Shown here: in pieces, positions 1 to 7,159 of the stretch
Numbering within the stretch: the stretch's first letter is position 1
Layout: each line of letters opens with the position of its first letter
DNA from: Bacillota bacterium
GTDB lineage: Bacteria > Bacillota > Clostridia > Oscillospirales > Ruminococcaceae
DNA: 64,000 bases
Assembly (NCBI GenBank): GCA_023458875.1
Contig: JAEWXO010000051.1
Span: 4,907 to 68,906, forward strand
Direction of reading: 5' to 3'
The notes under the pieces: generated by a model
The model's input: the letters and a program-made list of their open reading frames with translations, nothing else
What the model was told of the DNA's origin: nothing
The model's database searches: none
Program-made: the position numbers and the translations under genes

Positions 1-1
1 C

Positions 2-406
2 TTCAGAAGAAATAATATAGGTTTTATTGTTCAGAATTATGCTCTTATAAATAACAGAACTGCTTTTGAAAATATAGCCGTTGCTTTAGATCATCCGGAT
101 AAAAAAAAGATTATGAATATTGCACAGGAACTCGGAATATCAGACATATTGGATAAATTTCCTTCAGAAATGTCAGGAGGAGAATGTCAGCGTACAGCCA
201 TAGCACGTGCTGTGATAAATAATCCAAAACTTATTCTGGCAGATGAGCCTACAGGTGCTCTTGATACTGAGAACGGAATAACTGTCATGGAAATAATCAG
301 AAGCCTTGTTGATAAAGGTACTACTGCTATCATTGTTACACATGATAATCAGATAGCAAATAAATGCGATAAAATTATACATATGAAAGATGGCATGATT
401 ATTTAG
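2..406 (+). CDS. ABC transporter ATP-binding protein, 3' part (gene begins before the window)
   Basis: The reading frame is open from base 2, upstream of the first ATG at 113, so the gene starts outside the window. The upstream part reads through a Q-loop (GFIVQNYALINNRTAFENI). It is followed by the ABC signature MSGGECQRTAIARA, the Walker B stretch LILADEPTGALD, and the H-loop IIVTHD. These motifs and their spacing match the MacB/LolD-type ATPases that pair with FtsX-like permeases, often for peptide or antibiotic export. No permease follows: after the stop there are about 425 bases without an intact gene, so any partner would lie upstream. Only the Walker A region is missing. Family is certain; substrate is unknown. 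Confidence 0.93.
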   Translation, partial: FRRNNIGFIVQNYALINNRTAFENIAVALDHPDKKKIMNIAQELGISDILDKFPSEMSGGECQRTAIARAVINNPKLILADEPTGALDTENGITVMEIIRSLVDKGTTAIIVTHDNQIANKCDKIIHMKDGMII

Positions 407-634
407 CCTATTTATTTTGATTAATATAACGACTAAAAAGATGTCACCTGCATAGAAAAATATAGCTTTCCATGACTTTTATATATCAGTTTTAAATTTC
501 TAAAATTCAGAAACCTAATTAGAGTTTGTAAAAATCTTTTTATCTGAGGATTATCAAAATAAAAAGATTTCGTGGTGTATCTGGTTTTTTACAATAAACA
601 AATCTTCATACAGATCGTATTATGAGAAAAAATA

Positions 635-736
635 TCATTGAACGTCAAACATATCCCTGTATTTCGCATATTGTTTTGAGGTAAGTCCCCAGTCAAACGC
701 TTTTCCGTCATCGATTTTACTGTTGCTTATTTTCAT
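635..736 (-). pseudogene. N-terminal remnant of a class I SAM-dependent methyltransferase
   Basis: A 33-codon minus-strand frame reads MKISNSKIDDGKAFDWG followed by LTSKQYAKYRDMF and then stops. From memory, the FDWG...YAKYRD block is typical of the first 30 residues of a clostridial SAM-methyltransferase family of about 240 residues. The rest of the protein, including the glycine-rich SAM motif, is absent, so this is a remnant or a very short relic ORF. It sits in the 425-base gap between the ABC ATPase and the dehydratase genes. Apart from a weak 11-bp inverted repeat (533-543 with 559-569), I see nothing else in that gap. Confidence 0.5.
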
Positions 737-780
737 TATTATCATCATTTCATAAAAGATTATATATGTTTTAATCTATT

Positions 781-810
781 ATAGCTCTGCTTTTAAAAAA
801 GCAGAGCTAT
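781..810 (-). terminator. Hairpin terminator downstream of the dehydratase-related gene
   Basis: A perfect stem of 14 bp (arms ATAGCTCTGCTTTT and AAAAGCAGAGCTAT, tiny A loop) lies 20 bases beyond the stop of the minus-strand gene. The A/T base of the stem gives part of the U-tract. It may also stop read-through from the left. Confidence 0.7.
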
Positions 811-831
811 AAATTTTAGTAAATTTTTTGC

Positions 832-2064
832 CTATCTCCTTGCATTGGCAAGCATAAGCTTTATTCTGTTCTCCTGGTTTACCTTCGTAGCACCCGGATC
901 ATAGTCTATAGCTACAATATTTGCGTTAGGGAAACTTTCCTTTATAACTCTGGACATGCCCTTTGCAACTATATGATTCGGCAGACATCCGAACGGCTGT
1001 GCACAGATAATATTTTCTGTTCCGGAAGCAGCAAGAGCGGCCATTTCAGCTGGAATAAGCCAGCCTTCTCCCATTTTTACACCCTGATTTATATATTTAT
1101 CTGATTCACGTCGCATATGTTCAAAGTCGTGCGGCGGCTCAAATACACCATGTTCTTTTATAATCTTTATCATCTGCTTCTGTTTTCCGTAAATAATATC
1201 ATAGCCAAGCTTAAATGTAAATGTCCCCTTGTTCTTAAAGCCGTATATTTTTCCGTCATTTACGTTATTTATTGCACAGTACAGAACAAAGTCAAGTAGT
1301 GAAGGCATTACTGTTTCACAGCCCTCACTTATCAGAAAGTCCTCAAGATTGTTGTTTGCAAGAGGCGAATATTTTACATATATTTCGCCGACTATTCCGA
1401 CCTTTATCTTTTTTATCTTGTTTCTTTTTATTTTTGCAAAGTCATCGAGTATTTTCTTATATGTCTTTGCTGTTCCTAAGAATTTATTTTTAATAAAATT
1501 CTCCTGAAGAGTTTTCTCCCACTGTTGAAGAACCCTGTCAGTGTCTCCGGGTATCATTTCGTATGGCCTGCACTGATTGTACAGGAGCATCAGAAGATCA
1601 CCGTAAAGCACTGCAAAAAGAAGCTTCATGATTATAGGTACAGTAAGATGGAATCCGCCTTCCTTTTCAAGTCCGCTGAAATTAAGAGAAATAACCGGAA
1701 CCTGAGGATATTTTCCCTTCAGTGCCTTTCTTAAAAGATGAATATAGTTTGAAGCACGACAGCCGCCTCCGGTCTGAGTCAGCATCAGCGCAGTCGTATC
1801 AGGATCATACCTTCCGCTGTTAAGTGCCTCCATAAACTGTCCTATTACGAGCAGTGCCGGATAGCATGTGTCATTGTGAACGTTTTTAAGACCTTCATCT
1901 ATAACTGTCTGCGTTGATGTCTGAAGAAGCTCCATTCTATAGCCACAGTTTCTCAAAATGCTTATAATAAGATTAAAATGAATAGGCAGCATGTCAGGTA
2001 CAAGTATTGTATGAGTAGCTTTCATACTGTCATTAAAGATAGGATACTTAGGCAAATTTGTCAC
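832..2064 (-). CDS. 2-hydroxyacyl-CoA dehydratase-related protein (activase partner, DUF2229/HgdB-like)
   Basis: A 410-residue protein related to the subunit-like C-terminal part of large 2-hydroxyglutaryl-CoA dehydratase activator proteins. Visible features are the N-terminal ILVPDMLPIHFNLI region, the conserved NDTCYPALLVIGQ segment, TQTGGGCRASNYIHLLRKAL, and near the C-terminus a Cys-containing IICAQPFGCLPNHIVAKGM segment followed by DYDPGAT. The cysteines probably bind an iron-sulfur cluster, as in the family. The start codon is 9 bases after the stop of the upstream activase gene, so the pair is almost certainly co-transcribed and co-translated. In many Firmicutes these two parts are fused in one chain of about 1400 residues; here they are separate. 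The substrate is unknown: these activase-type proteins are widespread in anaerobes without a proven dehydratase. Confidence 0.85.
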   Translation of the reverse strand: MTNLPKYPIFNDSMKATHTILVPDMLPIHFNLIISILRNCGYRMELLQTSTQTVIDEGLKNVHNDTCYPALLVIGQFMEALNSGRYDPDTTALMLTQTGGGCRASNYIHLLRKALKGKYPQVPVISLNFSGLEKEGGFHLTVPIIMKLLFAVLYGDLLMLLYNQCRPYEMIPGDTDRVLQQWEKTLQENFIKNKFLGTAKTYKKILDDFAKIKRNKIKKIKVGIVGEIYVKYSPLANNNLEDFLISEGCETVMPSLLDFVLYCAINNVNDGKIYGFKNKGTFTFKLGYDIIYGKQKQMIKIIKEHGVFEPPHDFEHMRRESDKYINQGVKMGEGWLIPAEMAALAASGTENIICAQPFGCLPNHIVAKGMSRVIKESFPNANIVAIDYDPGATKVNQENRIKLMLANARR

Positions 2065-2072
2065 TCCTTTTA

Positions 2073-4994
2073 TTATTTTGAAGCTGCCATAAGACTTCTT
2101 AATCTTATTTTAGCTGCTCCAAGGTTGCTTATTTCATCTATTTTAAGCTGAGTATACAGTTTTCCTTCTTTTTCGAGTATTTCCCGTACCTCATCTGTTG
2201 TTATTGCATCTATACCGCATCCGAATGAAACAAGCTGTACAAGCTGCATATCCGGATTTTTTGTGACATATTCGGCTGCTTTATACAGTCTTGAATGATA
2301 TGTCCATTGGTTGAGCACGTCAAGCTCAGGGAGATTTCCGAGGTCACATACACTGTCCTCAGTCACAACTGCCATTCCAAGACTGGTTATAAGCTTGTTT
2401 ATACCGTGGTTTATTTCTTTGTCAATATGATAAGGACGGCCTGCAAGAACTATAATTTTCTTTCCCTCAGCCCTTGCCTGTGATATGATTTCCTGTGCCT
2501 TTGCCGAAATATTTTTATGAAAATCCTCAAGTGCCTCAAAACCCTTATTAAGCGCCGATTCCACCTGATTTTTCGAAATATTATAATTCTTAAGAACTTC
2601 TGTCATTACATCCACAACATGCTTACGTCTGTTAAGATCCATATATGGAATTTTAAAATTATCATCGTTAAGCTCAGTAACATTTGCCTTTAAAAGCTCC
2701 GGATAATATGCAACGACAGGACAGTTGTAATGGTTATCGGTATCACCGTCATCAAGGTTATAGCTCATACATGGATAGAATATAAAATCAACATTTTTTT
2801 CGAGCAGATCTGCAATATGTCCGTGCGCAAGCTTTGCCGGATAGCATACGGTATCAGAAGGAATAGTCTGCTGTCCCTTATAATACATCTGCCTTGAGCT
2901 TTCTGATGAAATTACCGTTTCAAATCCCAACTCAGTAAATATCTTTGCCCAGAACGGCAGCTGTTCATAAAAACCAAGCACCATAGGAATTCCTACTCTT
3001 GCAAGAGGTGTACTCTGAGGTTTTAATTCTGTTTTCATAATAAGGTCATACTTGTATTCGTACAGACAGCTTCCTGCTGTTGTATCTTTAAGACCTGCAC
3101 CTTTTTCACACTTGTTTCCGGAAATATATTTTTCACCGTTATTGAATGTTATCATGTTAAGATTACATTTTCCCGTACATCCGCCGCACTGAAATGCTCT
3201 TGATGTGTATGAAAAATTCTCAAGCTCTGACTTACTCAGAAGGTTTGACTTTCCGTCTGACTTTTTCTTAGCGTAAAGTGCCGCGCCGAATGCACCCATA
3301 AGTCCTGCTATTGCCGGACGTATTACATTTCTGCCAAGCTCTTTTTCAAAAGAACGCAGAACCGCATCGTTTAAAAATGTTCCGCCCTGAACAACGATAT
3401 TTTCACCAAGCTCAGATACTGATTTTGCACGTATTACCTTGTATATGGCATTTTTTATTATTGATGACGAAAGTCCTGCCGAAATATCTTCAACTGTCGC
3501 ACCATCCTTTTGCGCCTGTTTTACACTGCTGTTCATAAATACAGTACATCTTGAACCAAGATCAACAGGATTTTCCGCAAAAATTCCGAGGTTTGAAAAT
3601 CTCTCTATATCGTAACCAAGAGCCTGTGCAAATGTCTGTATAAACGATCCGCAGCCTGAAGAGCATGCTTCATTAAGCATTATGCTGTCGATAGCACCGT
3701 TTTTTATTTTAAAGCATTTTATGTCCTGTCCGCCTATATCAATAATAAAATCAACATCAGGACAGAAAAATGATGCTGCCTTGTAATGTGCAACAGTTTC
3801 AACTATACCGAAATCGATATGAAGTCCTGCCTTTATCAGATCCTCACCGTAGCCTGTAACAGCAGAGCCTGCTATTGTGATCTTTTCATTTGCAAGACTG
3901 TATATCTCTTTAATTTTCTTTGAAATCCTGTCAAGAGGCTGACCCTTGTTTGAAGCATAATACTGATACAGAAGTTTTCCTTCAGGAGTTATAAGAACCA
4001 TTTTTGTTGTTGTGGAGCCTGCATCTATTCCAAGATATGCATTACCTTTATATGTTTCTATATTTTCATATTTAAGGTCATTTTTCTTGTGTCTTTCAAT
4101 AAACTGTTCATACTCTACCTTATTATTAAAAAGTCTTTCACCTGTAGCAACGTGGTCCGAAGATACTCCGTTATTGATTTTATTTATTATTTCATCAGCT
4201 GTAAAATATTCGCCCTCACTGTTTCCGGCAAAAACAGCTGAACCATATGCTACGAAAACAGGCGCTTCTTCAGGAAAGCGGGCTGTTTTTTCATTTAACC
4301 CGAGTGTTTTTACAAAGGCATTTCTGAGTCCCTTCTGGAAAAAGAGAGGACCGCCTAAAAACAAAACATTTCCCTCTATCTTTCTGCCCTGTGAAAGTCC
4401 GGCAACTGTCTGATCAACAACAGCCTGAAAAATACTTGCCGCTATATCTTCTCTTTTTGCACCCTGATTTAAAAGCGGCTGAATATCAGACTTTGCAAAA
4501 ACTCCGCAGCGTGAAGCAATAGGGTATATCTTTTCTGAATTTTCGGATAATCTGTCAAGCTCATCAGTCGTAATTCCCAGAAGTGTTGCCATCTGGTCTA
4601 TAAATGCACCGGTTCCTCCGGCACACGAGCCGTTCATACGCTGTTCTACTCCACCGGTAAGAAATATTATCTTTGCATCCTCACCACCAAGCTCAATAAC
4701 CACGTCCGTATCAGGATAGCTCTCCTTTACCGCAATAAACGCAGCGTTTACCTCCTGAACAAACGGCAGATCCGATGAATTTGCAAGTCCTAGTCCTGCT
4801 GAGCCTGTAATAGCCAGACGGAAAACACAGTCAGAATATTTTTCCTTTATAATATCAAGCTGCTCTGCAACCGTTTCTTTTATTTTCGAAAAGTGTCTCT
4901 GATATTTTGAATATAAAATAGTTTTGTTGTCGTCTGTAATAACTGTTTTTACCGTAGTTGAACCTACGTCTATTCCCAAAGAATATTTGTTCAT
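2073..4994 (-). CDS. Acyl-CoA dehydratase activase with two BadF/BcrA-type ATPase domains
   Basis: A 973-residue protein with two ASKHA-fold activase modules in tandem. The first starts at residue 5 (LGIDVGSTTVKTVI) and has ELGGEDAKI and NGSCAGGTGAFIDQ. The second starts near residue 320 (LGIDAGSTTTKMVLI) and has DIGGQDIKCFKI and NEACSSGCGSFIQTFA. The cysteine in each (CAGGTG, SSGCGS) is the expected ligand of the [4Fe-4S] cluster shared across the activase dimer. After residue ~600 comes a Cys-rich QCGGCTGKCNLN motif and a DUF2229-like domain with SDTVCYPAKLAHGHI. The family uses ATP hydrolysis to inject an electron into 2-hydroxyacyl-CoA dehydratases. It heads a two-gene operon. An A/G-rich ribosome site (TGAGG) precedes the ATG. 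Confidence 0.9.
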   Translation of the reverse strand: MNKYSLGIDVGSTTVKTVITDDNKTILYSKYQRHFSKIKETVAEQLDIIKEKYSDCVFRLAITGSAGLGLANSSDLPFVQEVNAAFIAVKESYPDTDVVIELGGEDAKIIFLTGGVEQRMNGSCAGGTGAFIDQMATLLGITTDELDRLSENSEKIYPIASRCGVFAKSDIQPLLNQGAKREDIAASIFQAVVDQTVAGLSQGRKIEGNVLFLGGPLFFQKGLRNAFVKTLGLNEKTARFPEEAPVFVAYGSAVFAGNSEGEYFTADEIINKINNGVSSDHVATGERLFNNKVEYEQFIERHKKNDLKYENIETYKGNAYLGIDAGSTTTKMVLITPEGKLLYQYYASNKGQPLDRISKKIKEIYSLANEKITIAGSAVTGYGEDLIKAGLHIDFGIVETVAHYKAASFFCPDVDFIIDIGGQDIKCFKIKNGAIDSIMLNEACSSGCGSFIQTFAQALGYDIERFSNLGIFAENPVDLGSRCTVFMNSSVKQAQKDGATVEDISAGLSSSIIKNAIYKVIRAKSVSELGENIVVQGGTFLNDAVLRSFEKELGRNVIRPAIAGLMGAFGAALYAKKKSDGKSNLLSKSELENFSYTSRAFQCGGCTGKCNLNMITFNNGEKYISGNKCEKGAGLKDTTAGSCLYEYKYDLIMKTELKPQSTPLARVGIPMVLGFYEQLPFWAKIFTELGFETVISSESSRQMYYKGQQTIPSDTVCYPAKLAHGHIADLLEKNVDFIFYPCMSYNLDDGDTDNHYNCPVVAYYPELLKANVTELNDDNFKIPYMDLNRRKHVVDVMTEVLKNYNISKNQVESALNKGFEALEDFHKNISAKAQEIISQARAEGKKIIVLAGRPYHIDKEINHGINKLITSLGMAVVTEDSVCDLGNLPELDVLNQWTYHSRLYKAAEYVTKNPDMQLVQLVSFGCGIDAITTDEVREILEKEGKLYTQLKIDEISNLGAAKIRLRSLMAASK

Positions 4995-5147
4995 TAACTA
5001 TACCTCATTTTAAAAAAACTTTCAGTTAATTAATATTATAGCATTAATCAAGAGAAATTAAAAGTATTTTTATTTAAATACCATATTTTAATTATATAAT
5101 TTTTTTGTTATAATAATATATAACACTATTAATCCACACCATAAAGT

Positions 5148-5218
5148 GATGCAGATATGTAAGCGAAGTCCAGTCGACCGCAAAGCCCGGTCGACTCCTC
5201 AGAGTCGACATCTCCATC
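5148..5218 (+). repeat. Dispersed structured repeat, copy 1 (upstream of the metallophosphoesterase)
   Basis: One of six related intergenic elements in the window. An outer stem GATGcAGAT (5148-5156) pairs with ATCTcCATC (5210-5218). Inside, AGTCGACC (5172-5179) pairs perfectly with GGTCGACT (5189-5196) around a GCAAAGCCC loop. Alternatively GTCGACTC (5190-5197) pairs with GAGTCGAC (5202-5209) around a CTCA loop. The two hairpins share the middle segment and cannot form together. The gap 4995-5264 holds nothing else that I recognise. Confidence 0.7.
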
Positions 5219-5264
5219 CACATATGGGCTGAATAGTAACGATATCATTTGAAAGGAAAGAAAA

Positions 5265-6041
5265 ATGCAGAATTTAAAAGTCACAAATCTCAGAATAAAA
5301 TCAGAAAAAATTAATAACTCCGGAAGCATAAGTATAGTTCAGCTTTCAGACCTGCATAAAAAAAGCTTCGGAACGGATAATATAAACCTGATAAACGCTG
5401 TAAAATCCCTTAAACCTGATTTAATATTTATAACAGGTGATATGGTTAGCCGTGATATTCTGAATTTATCAGATTTTCAACATTTAATTTCCGAATTGTT
5501 GAAAATCTGTCCTGTTTATTATTGCATAGGAAATCATGAGAAGGATATTGAAAAGATCAATCCAAAGCTATATAATCAGCTGATTTCATTTCTTTCCGCG
5601 AGTCACATACATATTCTTGATAATAAAACAGAAAAAATAAATATAAATAACATAAAAATAAACATTTCAGGAATCACACTTCCACCCGAATGTTATAAAA
5701 ACAACGAAAAATACAAAAATCTTCACAAATTAACTGCCGGTGAAATTTCTGATATTATAGGAACTTGCGACGACTCCTTTAATATTCTTCTTGCACACAA
5801 TCCTGTTTTCTTTGACGCATATGCAGAATACGGTGCCGACCTTATCTTTTCAGGGCACATTCACGGCGGATGTGTACGTCTTCCTTTTTTAGGCGGTATT
5901 CTTTCACCTGAAAGAAAATTTTTTCCGAAATACACCTCCGGAATCTACAAAAAAAATAATTCTTCCATGATAGTATCACGCGGTCTTGGAAAATTTCGTG
6001 TTTTCAACCCTCCAGAAATAATTTTTCTTGAACTTTACTGA
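5265..6041 (+). CDS. Calcineurin-like metallophosphoesterase (YaeI-type)
   Basis: A 258-residue single-domain phosphoesterase. The metal-binding motifs appear in order: QLSDLHKK (D-x-H), FITGDMVSRD (GD), CIGNHEKD (GNHE/D), LLAHNPVFF (H) and FSGHIHGGCVRLP (GHxH). This spacing is that of the YaeI/YkuE-like phosphodiesterases, which act on lipid or nucleotide phosphates. No N-terminal membrane anchor or signal is visible, so a cytoplasmic or membrane-associated enzyme is likely. The ATG is preceded by GAAAGGAAAG. It stands alone, with a structured repeat on each side. Substrate is unknown. Confidence 0.88.
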   Translation: MQNLKVTNLRIKSEKINNSGSISIVQLSDLHKKSFGTDNINLINAVKSLKPDLIFITGDMVSRDILNLSDFQHLISELLKICPVYYCIGNHEKDIEKINPKLYNQLISFLSASHIHILDNKTEKININNIKINISGITLPPECYKNNEKYKNLHKLTAGEISDIIGTCDDSFNILLAHNPVFFDAYAEYGADLIFSGHIHGGCVRLPFLGGILSPERKFFPKYTSGIYKKNNSSMIVSRGLGKFRVFNPPEIIFLELY

Positions 6042-6079
6042 TATTTTTTTAATAATTACAGATAATAATAACATAAGAG

Positions 6080-6145
6080 TGAGGCAGATATGTGAGCGAA
6101 GTTGCAAGGCAACCGGAAAGCCCTGCTCGCTTCCTCAGAAGCAAA
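6080..6145 (+). repeat. Dispersed structured repeat, copy 2 (upstream of spoVAC)
   Basis: It shares gcagatatgtRagcgaagt and an AAAGCCC core with copy 1. The distal hairpin is GCTTC-CTCA-GAAGC (6129-6142): the stem sequence differs from that of copy 1 (GACTC/GAGTC) but pairing and the CTCA loop are kept, which is compensatory change. It ends about 35 bases before the spoVAC start. Confidence 0.65.
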
Positions 6146-6178
6146 ATTAAATTTCTATGAAAGAGAGAATTATTATCT

Positions 6179-6616
6179 ATGAACATTACACCAAAACAGT
6201 ACAAAAAAATGTCGGAACAGGCTTCTCCGAACTCTAAAAGCTATATAAATATACCTGTGGCATTTTTAGTCGGAGGACTTATATGTACAATAGGACAGGC
6301 ATTTATAAACCTGTTTGAAAACAAAGGACTTGAAAAGGATGCTGCAGGCACATGGACCTCAGTTATTCTCGTATTTTTAAGTGCTTTGTTTACAGGATCA
6401 GGAGTTTATGAAAAAATTGCAAAACACGCCGGGGCCGGAACGCTTGTCCCTATAACAGGATTTGCAAATGCCGTTGTTTCACCTGCTCTTGAATCAAAGA
6501 CAGAGGGATACATCCTTGGCGTAGGTGCCAAAATATTTTCAATAGCCGGTCCTGTTATACTTTACGGTACAGCAGCCTCATTTATATACGGGATTATCTA
6601 TTATTTTATTTCATAA
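6179..6616 (+). CDS. spoVAC: Stage V sporulation protein AC
   Basis: A 145-residue membrane protein matching SpoVAC along its length (B. subtilis SpoVAC is about 150 residues). It has the start of segment 1 (PVAFLVGGLICTIGQAFIN), a second segment with FLSALFTGSGVYEKIAKHAGAG, the family hallmark LVPITGFANAVVSPALESKTEG, and two C-terminal hydrophobic segments. SpoVAC is a channel subunit of the inner spore membrane complex that takes up dipicolinic acid during sporulation and releases it in germination. Unusually, it is not beside spoVAD and spoVAE, which lie at 38.6-40.0 kb. It is followed directly by a strong terminator, so it is a single-gene unit. Confidence 0.93.
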   Translation: MNITPKQYKKMSEQASPNSKSYINIPVAFLVGGLICTIGQAFINLFENKGLEKDAAGTWTSVILVFLSALFTGSGVYEKIAKHAGAGTLVPITGFANAVVSPALESKTEGYILGVGAKIFSIAGPVILYGTAASFIYGIIYYFIS

Positions 6617-6628
6617 AAATATAAAAAG

Positions 6629-6672
6629 CTGTATCGGGTTTCATACAAAAGCCCGATACAGTTCTTTTTTAT
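6629..6672. terminator. Bidirectional terminator between spoVAC and the cysteine-cluster gene
   Basis: The stem CTGTATCGGG...CCCGATACAG (about 11 bp) has a T-rich tract on the right (TTCTTTTTT) and an A-rich tract on the left (ATAAAAAG), so it can stop transcription from both converging genes. Confidence 0.85.
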
Positions 6673-7154
6673 TTTTCAAATATAAGAATAGGATATGAGT
6701 TATCATGATCCTTTACTATTTCCGGATTTTCGTCTGCAAAGCTGAAAATCTTTTCGGCAAGTCCGGCATTAAGAAAATCCACAAGCTCTTTAAGAGGCTT
6801 TTTCATAAGCTCTGAACATATCGGTGCTATGGCTATTACTCTTTTTCCGTTGAAATTCATTATCCGGAACGGCCATATCCTGCATTCAAAAGGCTTCCTG
6901 TCGCCGAGCCGGCAGCCTGACTTATGGTCAAGTGCCGGACATACGAACAGCTGATTTTCATCAAGCTTTTCCTTGCTTATTTTCATTTTAAAGCAGTTTC
7001 CGAAGCTGTAAAATTCAGCTTCGTTATCAAGCTTTTTTATTTCATCCACAGTTCCTGCGTCAAGAACAGGTGTTTCCCATATGTCATAGCTGTCAAATAT
7101 GCAGCACAGCCTGCACTCTGCGCATGAACTGCTTTCCAGTATAGATTTTATCAT
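6669..7154 (-). CDS. YkgJ-family cysteine-cluster protein
   Basis: A 161-residue protein with the cysteine pattern of the YkgJ/UPF0153 family: CAECRLCC near the N-terminus, a later single cysteine (NCFKM), then CPALDHKSGCRLGDRKPFECRIWPF. These cysteines are thought to bind zinc or an iron-sulfur cluster; the function is unknown. It starts 5 bases after the gyrA stop and probably ends the gyrA transcript before the shared terminator. Confidence 0.85.
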   Translation of the reverse strand: MIKSILESSSCAECRLCCIFDSYDIWETPVLDAGTVDEIKKLDNEAEFYSFGNCFKMKISKEKLDENQLFVCPALDHKSGCRLGDRKPFECRIWPFRIMNFNGKRVIAIAPICSELMKKPLKELVDFLNAGLAEKIFSFADENPEIVKDHDNSYPILIFEK

Positions 7155-7159
7155 TTCAT

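Noticed and set aside
4012..4413. 133-residue plus-strand open frame
   Set aside because: It is antisense to the well-supported activase gene at 2073-4994, with no ribosome site and no family signal.
5148..5218. Resemblance of the repeat core (GCAAAGCC) to the c-di-GMP-I riboswitch motif
   Set aside because: The conserved GNRA tetraloop and receptor arrangement and the second helix of that class are not visible, and other copies lack the matching context. It is kept as an unassigned repeat.
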